Of a DNA stretch of 60,943 nt, positions 35,294-44,363 are shown one piece after another. This DNA comes from JASBSR01 sp963847575 (GTDB lineage: Bacteria > Pseudomonadota > Gammaproteobacteria > SZUA-229). Location of the stretch: positions 1 to 60,943 of the forward strand of contig CAWKAL010000072.1 of the NCBI GenBank assembly GCA_963847575.1, given 5' to 3'. The first letter of the stretch is position 1. Every line of letters begins with the position of its first letter. Below the pieces are notes generated by a model. The model had not been told where the DNA came from. It did not search any database and worked only from the letters and a program-made list of their open reading frames with translations. Made by a program: the position numbers and the translations under genes.

Positions 35294-36394
35294 TTATATT
35301 CGTTCGAATGTAATGACTGATTCCGACACTATCTTCACATCGTTATCATTGATAACTGGCGATATCGGCAAACTCAACACCTCGGCTGCCAGCATCTCCG
35401 ATATGGGTAAATCATACTTTTGATCACCTTGATAACAGGCTTGACGATGCGGAGGTATGGGATAATGAACTACTGTCGACACGCCCTGCAGTTTCAAATA
35501 ATCTTGTAACGCATCACGCTGCTTACTGCGAATAACGTATTGATGCCATACAGGTTCAGCGTAGTCGGGAACAAACGGCAGCCCGACACATGCCCCTGCC
35601 AGGTGCTTCGAGTACTCACTTGCAATTTCTCTGCGGCGCAGGTTCCATTCATCGAGCACGGCCAGCTTTACACGAAGGAAAGCCGCTTGCATCTCATCCA
35701 GACGACTATTGTACCCGGTAATATCATGCTGGTACTTTACTTTTGATCCATAGTTTCGAAGCTGTTTGACCTTTTCAGCTATTGCATCGTCGTTGGTGAG
35801 GACAGCACCACCGTCACCGAGTGCGCCAAGATTTTTACCAGGATAAAAACTGGTCGCAGCTGCGTGCCCCAAAGAACCTGCACGACGACCTTTATAACGC
35901 GCGCCTTGCGCCTGGGCGGCATCTTCGATAACTACCAGGCCGTGCTTGTCAGCGAGCGCATTGATAGCATCCATGTCTGCCGGCAGCCCATACAGGTGAA
36001 CCGGAAGAATAGCGCGAGTGCGGCTGGTGATTACACTGGAGATCAAGGCCGGGTCGATGTTGTGGGTGTTTATGTCTGGCTCAACCGGGACCGGGATTGC
36101 GCCACACTCAGTAACAGCTAGCCAGGTGGCAATAAACGTGTTCGAGGGTACAATTACTTCATCGCCAGGTCCGATATCATAAGCCCGCAATAAAAGATGA
36201 AGTGCTTCTAAACCATTACCTACACCAACGCAGTGCTTAACCTCACAATACCGTGCAAATTCAGCCTCGAAAGCTTCCAGCTCCGGGCCCATAATAAACC
36301 AGCCCGAGTCAACCACTCGTCGGTAGGCTGAATCAAGCGGCTCTCGTATTGTCTGGTGTAATCGGCCTAGATCAAAAAATGGAACTGAATTCAT
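35294..36394 (-). CDS. Sugar 3-aminotransferase, DegT/DnrJ/EryC1 family (FdtB/QdtB-like)
   Basis: A PLP-dependent transaminase of 366 residues for a dTDP-3-keto-6-deoxyhexose. The PLP lysine lies in SFYPGKNLGALGDGGAVLTN. The PLP-phosphate and ring contacts are in EVIVPSNTFIATWLAV and VVIEDAAQAQGARYKG. The start overlaps the isomerase gene fdtA/qdtA upstream by 4 bp. An acetyltransferase gene precedes that. Together they predict dTDP-3-acetamido-3,6-dideoxyhexose (Fuc3NAc or Qui3NAc). The two sugars cannot be told apart from this gene. Confidence 0.9.
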   Translation of the reverse strand: MNSVPFFDLGRLHQTIREPLDSAYRRVVDSGWFIMGPELEAFEAEFARYCEVKHCVGVGNGLEALHLLLRAYDIGPGDEVIVPSNTFIATWLAVTECGAIPVPVEPDINTHNIDPALISSVITSRTRAILPVHLYGLPADMDAINALADKHGLVVIEDAAQAQGARYKGRRAGSLGHAAATSFYPGKNLGALGDGGAVLTNDDAIAEKVKQLRNYGSKVKYQHDITGYNSRLDEMQAAFLRVKLAVLDEWNLRRREIASEYSKHLAGACVGLPFVPDYAEPVWHQYVIRSKQRDALQDYLKLQGVSTVVHYPIPPHRQACYQGDQKYDLPISEMLAAEVLSLPISPVINDNDVKIVSESVITFERI

Positions 36395-36804
36395 TTCACT
36401 ACCATCTGCGCATCAGTAATAAACTGGTCGTAGTCTCTGTAGTAATCCATTTCATCGTAATAATCCGAGGCCAGCACCATGCATACCGCACCGGATGAAA
36501 AGTTATCGATCTCTCGCCAGATCATTGGACACACATAGAGACCGTAGTAACTGCGATCCATGTGCACAGTTTTTTTTGAGTACCCGTCATCCAGGTGAAT
36601 GTCGAACGACCCCGACATGGCAATGATTAACTGATGCAATGCTTTATGTGCATGCCCGCCTCTTTCCGCGCCACCTGGGACATCGTACAAGTAGTAAACT
36701 CGCTGGATAGAAAACGGGATATGGCGCTTTGATTCGACAAAGGTCAAATTACCTCTTGGATCATTGACTCTCGGCAGGTCAATAATTCTACACTCATCAA
36801 TCAC
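36391..36804 (-). CDS. dTDP-4-keto-6-deoxyhexose 3,4-ketoisomerase (FdtA/QdtA-like)
   Basis: A cupin-fold isomerase that moves the keto group from C4 to C3 of dTDP-4-keto-6-deoxyglucose. The cupin histidines are seen in GGAERGGHAHKALHQLIIAM, after the conserved DPRGNLTFVES. A GTG at 36804 (VIDECRIIDLPRV) is chosen as start. It has GGAGAG 5 bases upstream, overlaps the upstream stop as GTGA, and gives 137 residues, normal for the family. A longer ATG start at 36879 lies inside the upstream gene and is rejected. Confidence 0.9.
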   Translation of the reverse strand: MIDECRIIDLPRVNDPRGNLTFVESKRHIPFSIQRVYYLYDVPGGAERGGHAHKALHQLIIAMSGSFDIHLDDGYSKKTVHMDRSYYGLYVCPMIWREIDNFSSGAVCMVLASDYYDEMDYYRDYDQFITDAQMVVK

Positions 36805-37556
36805 TTGTTCTCTCCATCGCTTATCGCCCAATCTGCTATCACGGAATCCGGATAGCCTCGCGTAAAGTGTTGTGTCCACGGATATGCCGGCCTGTTAGAT
36901 CCATCTCGCAACTTGATCGCACTCGTATCGCCAATGACCTGTGCTGGCACACCTGCAACAACTGTATTCGGTGGAACATTCCTGGTAACACATGCTTTTG
37001 CAGCCACCAGTGAATGATGGCCAACTGTCACACCAGGTAATATGACTGAAGCTGCCGCTACGCTTGCATAGTCTTCGATAGTGCACCCTAACAGCACATT
37101 ACTCGGAGGCGTTGGGTCATTGGTAAGCACTACGTAAGGTAATATCCAGACAAAGTTGCCAATCGTGGTTTTTTTGCCAACGAATACATTCGACTGAAAG
37201 CGAGCATATTCTCCCACAATACAGTCGCCCTGTATTTCGCTCTGCGTACCTATTTGAAACCCGGTGCCGGCAATTGTATTTTCTCTTACGGTTACGTGAT
37301 GGCCCGTTACTAAACCAGCACCAAATGAAGATGATTCGTAGAAAACCGAGTGAGACCGTATTAATGAGTCATCACTGATCATAAGTGGCGCACCATTACC
37401 GAGCGGAGTCGATATACCAAGCTCACAGTATGCGCCAATCGTGACCCGATTTCCCAGGACCACATTCTCATGAATAATGGTAAAAGGACCTATTTCAACG
37501 TCTTCACCAAGTTTCGCTGTCGATGAAACATAAGCGGATGGATGCACATTGATCAT
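36801..37556 (-). CDS. Left-handed beta-helix acyltransferase (FdtC/QdtC-like)
   Basis: A 251-residue hexapeptide-repeat protein with many [LIV]-G-x4 turns, such as AKLGEDVEIGPFTIIHENVV, GCTIEDYASVAAASVILPGV and GVPAQVIG at the C-terminal cap. A catalytic-type histidine is in VTGHHVTV. The neighbouring isomerase and aminotransferase suggest N-acetylation of a dTDP-3-amino-3,6-dideoxyhexose. The start ATG overlaps the preceding gene's TGA. The last about 40 residues after the helix are unusual. Confidence 0.87.
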   Translation of the reverse strand: MINVHPSAYVSSTAKLGEDVEIGPFTIIHENVVLGNRVTIGAYCELGISTPLGNGAPLMISDDSLIRSHSVFYESSSFGAGLVTGHHVTVRENTIAGTGFQIGTQSEIQGDCIVGEYARFQSNVFVGKKTTIGNFVWILPYVVLTNDPTPPSNVLLGCTIEDYASVAAASVILPGVTVGHHSLVAAKACVTRNVPPNTVVAGVPAQVIGDTSAIKLRDGSNRPAYPWTQHFTRGYPDSVIADWAISDGENK

Positions 37557-39121
37557 TTTATTTTCAGAGACTCCAGTAATTTTTCAACAACGTCAGTGTC
37601 TACGATAAAATCACCGTGAATTCCAAGGTCGCGGTTATTTACGATATTGCCAGAGCACATAGACTGACGCTGATCTGGACAGGGGTTAGCATGTTACACC
37701 AATACCTGTAAATCATATTCTCATGCTTGGCCATCAAAATAGTCACATGTGTTCCAGGCGCGCAGAAAATCGCATTGGACAACGCCGCGCCTGTAGGCGC
37801 AACAATCTGTTTTGCATTTTTGAATAATTGAACCTGCTGTAAGAAGGTCAATCTCTCCGGTTCAACAATCACGTATCCTCTGGAAACCAGCAGCTTTTCA
37901 ATCTCGTCCGCATTAGTGACTTTTCTTGTTCCCGAGTTGCGGCGCAGGAATATCTTCTCTGGCCAGACATGATGCTTCATTATCCTGACACAGCACATTT
38001 AGATACTTGCGAAGTGTTTCGAAGGCTCGCGGACTGAACATGCCATGAGAATGGTTCGTTAGTTTGTTTTTGCGACGTTCGAACGGCACATATCCAGCCA
38101 CCGACGTGAGATAAAGCTTATCTACGACCAGCGCTCTACCAATTGGCAGGGTAATGATTTCACGATCAACGCCCGTCACCAGCAACAACGACTCCATGAT
38201 GTTTTGATGTAAACCATCGTTTACGATGACAGGTACACCTTCAAATCTTTTGTCCATACAAAACATAACCACGCGAGGCAGCACCTCTGACATCCAGTGG
38301 GCATAGTTTGCCGCACAGGCATCGACAAATGTGGCGGCCTCAGCGATTGATTCTGGTTCTTCGTCTGTATTAACCAGCGAATACGGCTGCTTCTGGGGTG
38401 AATGCGTATACGGCCATGCAGTTCTTCACTGGTGTAATCACGTTCGAAGATCATACAAATCATGGCAGACAACTTCACCATCGGCCAGAACCATGTTCGA
38501 ACCACCGTAGATCATTGCATTATTTAAGGTTGCAACGATATATTTCTGGAAATGTGTGTCGGTCAATGGGTGACATTAGAAAATCTCGATCACACTTCGG
38601 GAAAACCTTCGGCTCCGATGTTTTAGCAATTGAGCGTCTGCCAGTTTAAACACAGGCACGCTGCCTCTTTTGGCAAAATCACTCTGTTTCGTAAGTGGAC
38701 GCCATCGCTTCTCTTTCCTGTTTCCGAAATGTGTGGCAATGTAATTAACATATACGGGATATCCATTGCGCCAGACCCACTGTGCTGCCGAACGGAAAAC
38801 ATCATACTGTTTCAGATTGTTCTGTATAGACCCGCCCTGACCATGAATTGCGTAATCTGGTAATGATGTCCTGCGAACTGGCATGAAGAGGCGCGACCTT
38901 CCTGATTTTTGCGCAGGATTCAGTGACCTCAAGCACGCCACTTTTTTCTGAAGAAGGCATCCATGCAGCGTGAGCGCTGATGTCTCCACCCTGGCGTATG
39001 TCGTTTGCGACTGCTCAGGCTTTTTCTGAAGAGAAGCCATGACTATTTCCAGTAATTGACTGTGATTCGATGCATACTCGCAGGACTCGCGAATGATGTA
39101 TGAAAAACTCTCCTCGAGCAA
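37553..39121 (-). pseudogene. Glycosyltransferase family 61 (DUF563-like), several frameshifts
   Basis: One glycosyltransferase of about 480-520 residues split over several frames. The N-terminal part is 39121 to about 38576. Around 38560-38290 are AMIYGGSNMVLADGEVVCHD and the family hallmark NYAHWMSEVLPR. The piece 38293-37950 contains VIVNDGLHQNIMESLLLV. The C-terminal piece has FLRRNSGTRKVTNADEIEKL and KQIVAPTGAALSNAIFC. The end continues in another frame (NNRDLGIHGDFIVD) to a TGA overlapping the next start. At least four frame changes, including near 38575, 37960 and 37685. Assembly error or decay; both are possible. Confidence 0.72.
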
Positions 39122-39139
39122 ATGTGGGCAGCAGACATC

Positions 39140-39883
39140 TTATCCATTTTGTTTACCAGCCAGGTATCGTTCCACGATATCATTCGGTGCACCATCTGCC
39201 ACCAGCTTGCCATGATCCATCCAGATGACACGGTTACAGAGTGATTTCACCAGCATATGGTCATGTGAAACCATGATCATGATGTTGGCTTTGTCGATCA
39301 GGTTATGCATTCTGGCTTTTGCTTTCACCATAAAGGCCGCATCGCCGCCAGCAAAGACTTCGTCAAGCACGAGTATGTCGGGATGCATTGCCGTGGCAAG
39401 GGAGAACGCCAGGCGCATGTACATACCAGTTGAATAATACTTCACCGGTGTATCGATAAATTCCTCCAGCTCAGCAAATGCAATCACTTCTGGTTCGATT
39501 TCAATAAGTTGCTGTCTGGTGTAACCAAGAATCGCGCCGTTCAGGTATATGTTTTCCCTGCCAGTGAACTCAGGGTGAAAACCAGCCCCGATTTCCAGTA
39601 GCGGCGCAATGCGGCCATCAACTGAAACAAGCCCGTCAGAAGACTCATAAACCCTGCACAAAGCCTTGAGCAAGGTACTTTTCCCCGCTCCGTTATGACC
39701 GACGATGCCGACTCGATCGCCCGCCCTGATCTCAAAAGAAACATTCTCAACTGCTGAAAAATCTGAATAGGCAATATGGCACTTGCGCTTGAACAGATTG
39801 GCAAAATAGTCTTTTAACGACGGCGATCTATCGTGGTATATACGGAACTTGATCGACAGGTTTTCAACGCGAATACTTGACAT
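39140..39883 (-). CDS. wzt: Polysaccharide ABC transporter ATP-binding protein (Wzt-like)
   Basis: The ATPase of an ABC exporter for a completed polysaccharide. Walker A GIVGHNGAGKSTLLKAL is near residue 58. The signature region reads YSTGMYMRLAFSLATAM, and Walker B is ILVLDEVFAGGDAAF. At 247 residues it lacks the C-terminal carbohydrate-binding domain of Wzt proteins from O9a-type systems. It resembles short Wzt/KpsT proteins and so probably does not recognise a chain-end cap. It starts 6 bp after wzm. Confidence 0.92.
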   Translation of the reverse strand: MSSIRVENLSIKFRIYHDRSPSLKDYFANLFKRKCHIAYSDFSAVENVSFEIRAGDRVGIVGHNGAGKSTLLKALCRVYESSDGLVSVDGRIAPLLEIGAGFHPEFTGRENIYLNGAILGYTRQQLIEIEPEVIAFAELEEFIDTPVKYYSTGMYMRLAFSLATAMHPDILVLDEVFAGGDAAFMVKAKARMHNLIDKANIMIMVSHDHMLVKSLCNRVIWMDHGKLVADGAPNDIVERYLAGKQNG

Positions 39884-39889
39884 ATCTGC

Positions 39890-40678
39890 TCACAACCTGA
39901 ATACGATTTTTTTCTCTTGCTGGAGAAACACCAGCAAGCCGATCAACATGGCTAACACAGAAAACAGCAATGCCTGAATGATGATACCCGCGCTCGGCAA
40001 GCTGGCCTGAAAAAGCGGGGCCCGAAAGAGCTCGATAAACGGCACGACCGGATTCAATTCGACAAGCCACGCAACCTTACCTACTAGTGATTCTGGCTTA
40101 TAAAGAATTGGTGTCAGGAAAAACAGCGCCTGCATGACAATCAGGATGACATGCTGCAGGTCGCGAAAAAACACAGTCGCGACTGACATGATTAAACCAA
40201 TCCCCAGCGCAAAGAAAAACAGCATCAGATAGGCAACCGGTATGAATAGCACTGCCCATGACAATGAACCGCCGATCGCGAGAATGATGGCAAATAGAGC
40301 AAGAAATGAGAGCGCGCTATCTATCATAAGCGAAAAGGCAATACTCAGCGGGAAAATCATCTTGGGCAGGTAGATTTTTTTGATGAGACTTTCGTTATTG
40401 ATAAATGAAGTACCTGACTGCGTCACCACCGAGCTGAAAAAATTCCAGGGGATCATCCCCGCGAACAGAAAAACCGTAAAAGTCTTCAGATCTGCTTTGA
40501 ACAATGTAGCAAACACCACCGCCATGATAGTCATCATTACCAGTGGATTAATGAGTGTCCACAAATATCCCAGCGCGGTGCGCCTGTATCGCAGTATCAG
40601 CTGCTGGGAAATGAGTTGCCGCAAGACTGCACGGTCCGCCCGTAACTCAGTCATATGCCTGATGAGTTGCTTGATCAT
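39890..40678 (-). CDS. wzm: Polysaccharide ABC transporter permease (Wzm-like)
   Basis: A 262-residue inner-membrane permease of the ABC-2 family with about six transmembrane helices. The conserved N-terminal SQQLILRYRRTALGYLWTLI precedes helix 1. It pairs with Wzt to export lipid-linked polysaccharide from the cytoplasm. No wzx or wzy was recognised, so ABC-dependent export is the likely route for the whole locus. The start overlaps, as ATGA, a 54-residue frame upstream. Confidence 0.93.
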   Translation of the reverse strand: MIKQLIRHMTELRADRAVLRQLISQQLILRYRRTALGYLWTLINPLVMMTIMAVVFATLFKADLKTFTVFLFAGMIPWNFFSSVVTQSGTSFINNESLIKKIYLPKMIFPLSIAFSLMIDSALSFLALFAIILAIGGSLSWAVLFIPVAYLMLFFFALGIGLIMSVATVFFRDLQHVILIVMQALFFLTPILYKPESLVGKVAWLVELNPVVPFIELFRAPLFQASLPSAGIIIQALLFSVLAMLIGLLVFLQQEKKIVFRL

Positions 40679-40839
40679 TCAAACACCTCGACATAATTCG
40701 CTCTATGACTCATCAATTTATAGACGCGCGTGAAGCTCACAAGCAACCCTGCTGAACAATGGCTGTCATCAGCTAGTCCTTTGTACACTCCAAGGTCAAA
40801 AGTAAACGGGGTTTTGCGTATCGCATCAATGTGTTTCAT
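40675..40839 (-). CDS. Small hypothetical protein, 54 residues, between rmlD and wzm
   Basis: A short frame beginning MKHIDAIRKTPFTFDLGVYK and ending HRANYVEVFE. Its ATG overlaps the rmlD stop and its TGA overlaps the wzm start, both as ATGA. It therefore fills the gap exactly and is coupled at both ends. No ribosome site precedes it, so it would depend on coupling. No family recognised. The double overlap argues for a true gene. Confidence 0.5.
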   Translation of the reverse strand: MKHIDAIRKTPFTFDLGVYKGLADDSHCSAGLLVSFTRVYKLMSHRANYVEVFE

Positions 40840-41733
40840 GCGATAGCATCGGATCGGGTTAACTGGTCAACAACACGATTAACGTGTACTTTCCAGTCAG
40901 GTAAATGCAAATTGAGTGCACGTGACAGTGCATTTGTGTTCAAACATGAGTTAGCCGGGCGTTTAGCCGGCAGTGGGTACTCCTCGGTTTTGATGGCATG
41001 AATCATCTGTGGCTGGAGTGCGAGCGATGCACCGTTGTCTATTGCACGCGACACCACGTAACGCGCCAATCCATGCCAGGTGGTTTCCCCCGCGGCCGTC
41101 AGGTGGTAAATGCCACTCGATAGCGACTGGTTGCGCAGTCCTGAAATCGCCAGTGCGGTCACTTCTGCCAGCAATTCTGCCGAAGTGGGCGCACCATGTT
41201 GATCTGCAACCACATTGATGCTTTCTTGCTCTCTGGCAAGTCTTAATATCGTTTTTATGAAATTACTGCCGCGCGTTGAAAACACCCAGCTGGTACGAAA
41301 TACCAGGGCATTGCAGCCACTCTTTACAATTGCCTCTTCTCCCGCACGTTTAGATCTACCATATACGCTCAATGGATTAGTCGCATCTGTTTCAACGTAA
41401 GCGCTGGATTTCGCGCCATCGAAAACATAATCTGTTGAGTAATGTACCAGCAGGGCTCCGCTTTGCTGTAGCGTAACTTGCCATCACGCCGACAGCCTCC
41501 GAGTTAATTTTGCAGGCCATGGCCTCATCTTGTTCTGCCTTGTCCACCGCAGTGTAAGCCGCCGCATTTACGATCAAGTCCGGCCTGTGGCTATGCATAA
41601 ATTCACGCAAGCCGACGAGGTTTTCCAGATCGACTTCGTCTCTTCCAGGTGTAACCAGCTCCCCTAACGGAAGCAACGACCGACCAAGCTCCCAGCCGAC
41701 CTGGCCGTCTTTACCCAACAGCAGGATTTTCAC
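40836..41733 (-). CDS. rfbD: dTDP-4-dehydrorhamnose reductase (one frameshift)
   Basis: Last step of dTDP-L-rhamnose synthesis: NADPH reduction of dTDP-4-keto-L-rhamnose. The N-terminal part (41733-41480) has LLLGKDGQVGWELGR, the dinucleotide loop, and VNAAAYTAVDKAE. The C-terminal frame has LLVHYSTDYVFDGAK, the catalytic YGRSKRAGE (Tyr/Lys) and the C-terminal substrate part. The two join near 41470-41480 with a single-base change. The other rfb genes are intact. The start overlaps the rfbC stop by 4 bp. Confidence 0.93.
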
Positions 41734-42275
41734 TGGAACACCTCGGCCGACTTAAAGTTTTCGCCGCTGGCATCCTTTTCCGACACAGTTGGCGCTACTG
41801 GTAATGGCCATGCAATGCCAAGTGCTTCGTCATCCCAGCGTATGCATCTCTCAAATTCCGGGGAGTAGTAATCTGATGTTTTGTATAAAACCTCGGCACT
41901 GTCCGATAACACCAGGAAGCCATGCGCAAATCCTTCGGGTATCCACATCTGTTTTTTATTCTCTGCCGATAGATTTACACCCACCCATTTCCCAAATGTG
42001 GCAGAGCTTTTTCGAATGTCGACAACGACATCAAATACTTCGCCACTGGTTACACTCACCAGCTTGCCCTGTGGATGTTTGATCTGATAATGCAATCCGC
42101 GTAACACGCCTTTCGATGAATGCGAAAGATTATCCTGCAAAAAATCACGCCTGATTCCAGTTGCCTGCTCGAAATCACGTTTGTTATAACTTTCATAAAA
42201 AAAACCGCGCTCATCTTCGTACACTGTCGGCTCAAGTATCAATACATCTGGAATCGCAGTTTCGACAACCTTCAT
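41730..42275 (-). CDS. rfbC: dTDP-4-dehydrorhamnose 3,5-epimerase
   Basis: A cupin-fold epimerase of 181 residues that produces dTDP-4-keto-L-rhamnose. The signature GVLRGLHYQ (catalytic His), the DVVVDIRKSSATFGKW strand and WIPEGFAHGFLVLSD (second His region) are all visible. It is packed between rfbA and rfbD with 4-bp overlaps, so the four rfb genes form one unit. Confidence 0.96.
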   Translation of the reverse strand: MKVVETAIPDVLILEPTVYEDERGFFYESYNKRDFEQATGIRRDFLQDNLSHSSKGVLRGLHYQIKHPQGKLVSVTSGEVFDVVVDIRKSSATFGKWVGVNLSAENKKQMWIPEGFAHGFLVLSDSAEVLYKTSDYYSPEFERCIRWDDEALGIAWPLPVAPTVSEKDASGENFKSAEVFQ

Positions 42276-43150
42276 GAATACACCGGATTTTCGATGAGAT
42301 CCAGCAGGTATTTACCATAGTCATTCTTCACCAGTGGCTCGGCGAGCTGCTTTAATTGCGCCTCATCAATGTATTTAAGTCGATAAGCAATTTCTTCCGG
42401 GCATGCAATCTTGAGACCCTGGCGTTTTTCGATGGTCTCGATGTACGATGCCGCTTCAATCAATGATGCGTGCGTGCCCGTATCGAGCCATGCCATACCA
42501 CGACCCATAATTTCAACATCGAGTTTTCCGGCTTGCAGGTAAGCATTATTAACATCGGTTATCTCAAGCTCACCGCGCGCAGAAGGTTTAACGTTACATG
42601 CAATATCAACCACATCGTTATCGTAAAAGTACAAACCGGTAACAGCATAGCGTGACTTCGGCTTAGTCGGCTTTTCTTCGATGCTCAGCACTTTCTGGTT
42701 TTTATCGAAAGACACCACACCATAGCGTTCTGGATCCTGTACCGGATAAGCAAATACGGTTGCGCCATCACGCTTACCAGCAGCATGCAGCAGCGCATCC
42801 GAAAAATCATGCCCATAAAAGATATTGTCGCCAAGAATCAGCGCACAGGAATCATTGCCGATAAATTCCTTGCCCAGAATAAATGCCTGTGCAAGGCCTT
42901 CGGGCGATGGCTGAACTTTATATTGAAAATCCAGCCCCCACTGACTACCGTCACCCAGCAACTCTTCAAATCTTGGCGTATCATTTGGCGTCGAAATAAT
43001 CAAAATTTCACGAATACCTGCCAGCATTAAAGTTGTCAGCGGGTAATAAATCATCGGCTTGTCATACACCGGCAACAACTGCTTGGACACCACCTGGGTC
43101 ACTGGATACAGGCGCGTGCCTGATCCACCCGCTAAAATTATTCCTTTCAT
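42272..43150 (-). CDS. rfbA: Glucose-1-phosphate thymidylyltransferase
   Basis: Makes dTDP-glucose from glucose 1-phosphate and dTTP, the common precursor for rhamnose and the 3-amino sugar predicted here. The nucleotide-binding loop GIILAGGSGTRLYPVT is at the N terminus, with KQLLPVYDKPM and the metal-binding LGDNIFYGHD. The ATG at 43150 (MKGIILAGG) gives 292 residues and overlaps the rfbB stop as ATGA. A longer start at 43216 is rejected. Confidence 0.97.
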   Translation of the reverse strand: MKGIILAGGSGTRLYPVTQVVSKQLLPVYDKPMIYYPLTTLMLAGIREILIISTPNDTPRFEELLGDGSQWGLDFQYKVQPSPEGLAQAFILGKEFIGNDSCALILGDNIFYGHDFSDALLHAAGKRDGATVFAYPVQDPERYGVVSFDKNQKVLSIEEKPTKPKSRYAVTGLYFYDNDVVDIACNVKPSARGELEITDVNNAYLQAGKLDVEIMGRGMAWLDTGTHASLIEAASYIETIEKRQGLKIACPEEIAYRLKYIDEAQLKQLAEPLVKNDYGKYLLDLIENPVYS

Positions 43151-44211
43151 TTGGCCACCTTCATCGTGCCGAGGCGTTCGCGTTGATACGAACCGTCCTG
43201 CACATGCTGACACCACTGCGCATTATCGAGATACCACTGCACGGTTTTGCGTATGCCTGTGACGTAGGATTCATCCGGCACCCAGCCAAGTTCACGTTCG
43301 ATCTTGCCGGCATCAATCGCATAGCGTTTGTCGTGACCGGGTCGGTCCTGCACATAGGTAATGAGCGAGGTATGCGGTTTATAGTTTGAATCCGGCACCA
43401 GTTCGTCGAGTAATTCGCACACCGTGTTTACGATATCGATGTTCTTCACTTCGTTATGACCACCGATGTTATACACCTCGCCGATCACGCCCTGCTCCAG
43501 CACCAGGCAGAGTGCACGTGCATGGTCTTCGACGTAGAGCCAGTCACGCACATTGTCGCCCTTGCCGTAGATCGGCAGCGGCTTGCCTTCGAGCGCATTT
43601 AATATAATCAGCGGGATGAGTTTTTCCGGGAACTGGTACGGCCCGTAATTATTGGAACAATTGGTCGTCACCACCGGGAATCCGTAGGTGTGATGCCAGC
43701 CACGCACTAGATGATCTGATGACGCCTTGCTCGCAGAATATGGCGAGTTGGGTGCATAGGCCGTCTGCTCGGTGAACAAACCCTCGTCACCCAGGCTGCC
43801 ATAGACTTCATCGGTCGAAACATGGTGAAAACGGAAGCTGCTTTTCGCCTCTGGGTTCAATGTATTCCAGTATGCACGCGCGACTTCCAGTAACTGATAG
43901 GTGCCGACGATATTGGTTTCGATAAAATCCGCCGGGCCATCGATCGAACGATCAACGTGCGACTCGGCAGCCAGATGCATGATGGCGTCTGGTTTAAAAG
44001 TATCAAATATACGCTGCATCGCAGCCGCATCGCAGATATCGGCACGCTCGAACTGGTAACGATCGCTGTGTTCGACTAATTTGAGTGATTCAAGATTGCC
44101 GGCGTACGTCAGCTTGTCAACATTGAACACATGATGCTGCGTGTTATTGATGAAATGACGGATAAGCGCTGAGCCAATAAAGCCCGCACCGCCTGTGACG
44201 ATAATTTTCAT
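43147..44211 (-). CDS. rfbB: dTDP-glucose 4,6-dehydratase
   Basis: Converts dTDP-glucose to dTDP-4-keto-6-deoxyglucose, the branch point to rhamnose (RfbC, RfbD) and to the amino sugar (FdtA/QdtA, aminotransferase, acetyltransferase). It has the NAD loop VTGGAGFIGSALIRHFI and the catalytic STDEVYGSLGDEG plus YSASKASSDHLVRG (Tyr-x3-Lys). The length of 354 residues is normal. It is the first gene of the locus, with only about 10 bp between its start and the tRNA-Ala 3' end. Confidence 0.97.
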   Translation of the reverse strand: MKIIVTGGAGFIGSALIRHFINNTQHHVFNVDKLTYAGNLESLKLVEHSDRYQFERADICDAAAMQRIFDTFKPDAIMHLAAESHVDRSIDGPADFIETNIVGTYQLLEVARAYWNTLNPEAKSSFRFHHVSTDEVYGSLGDEGLFTEQTAYAPNSPYSASKASSDHLVRGWHHTYGFPVVTTNCSNNYGPYQFPEKLIPLIILNALEGKPLPIYGKGDNVRDWLYVEDHARALCLVLEQGVIGEVYNIGGHNEVKNIDIVNTVCELLDELVPDSNYKPHTSLITYVQDRPGHDKRYAIDAGKIERELGWVPDESYVTGIRKTVQWYLDNAQWCQHVQDGSYQRERLGTMKVAK

Positions 44212-44221
44212 GAGATGGAAT

Positions 44222-44297
<76 letters not shown>

Positions 44298-44363
44298 TGA
44301 AACATATGGATTCATGCGTGGGTATGAATGGGGTCGTGAATCTAAGGGATGCATCATGCTATG

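Noticed and set aside
38576..39231. Separate small genes in the GT61 region
   Set aside because: The pieces join into one GT61 glycosyltransferase when frame changes are allowed.
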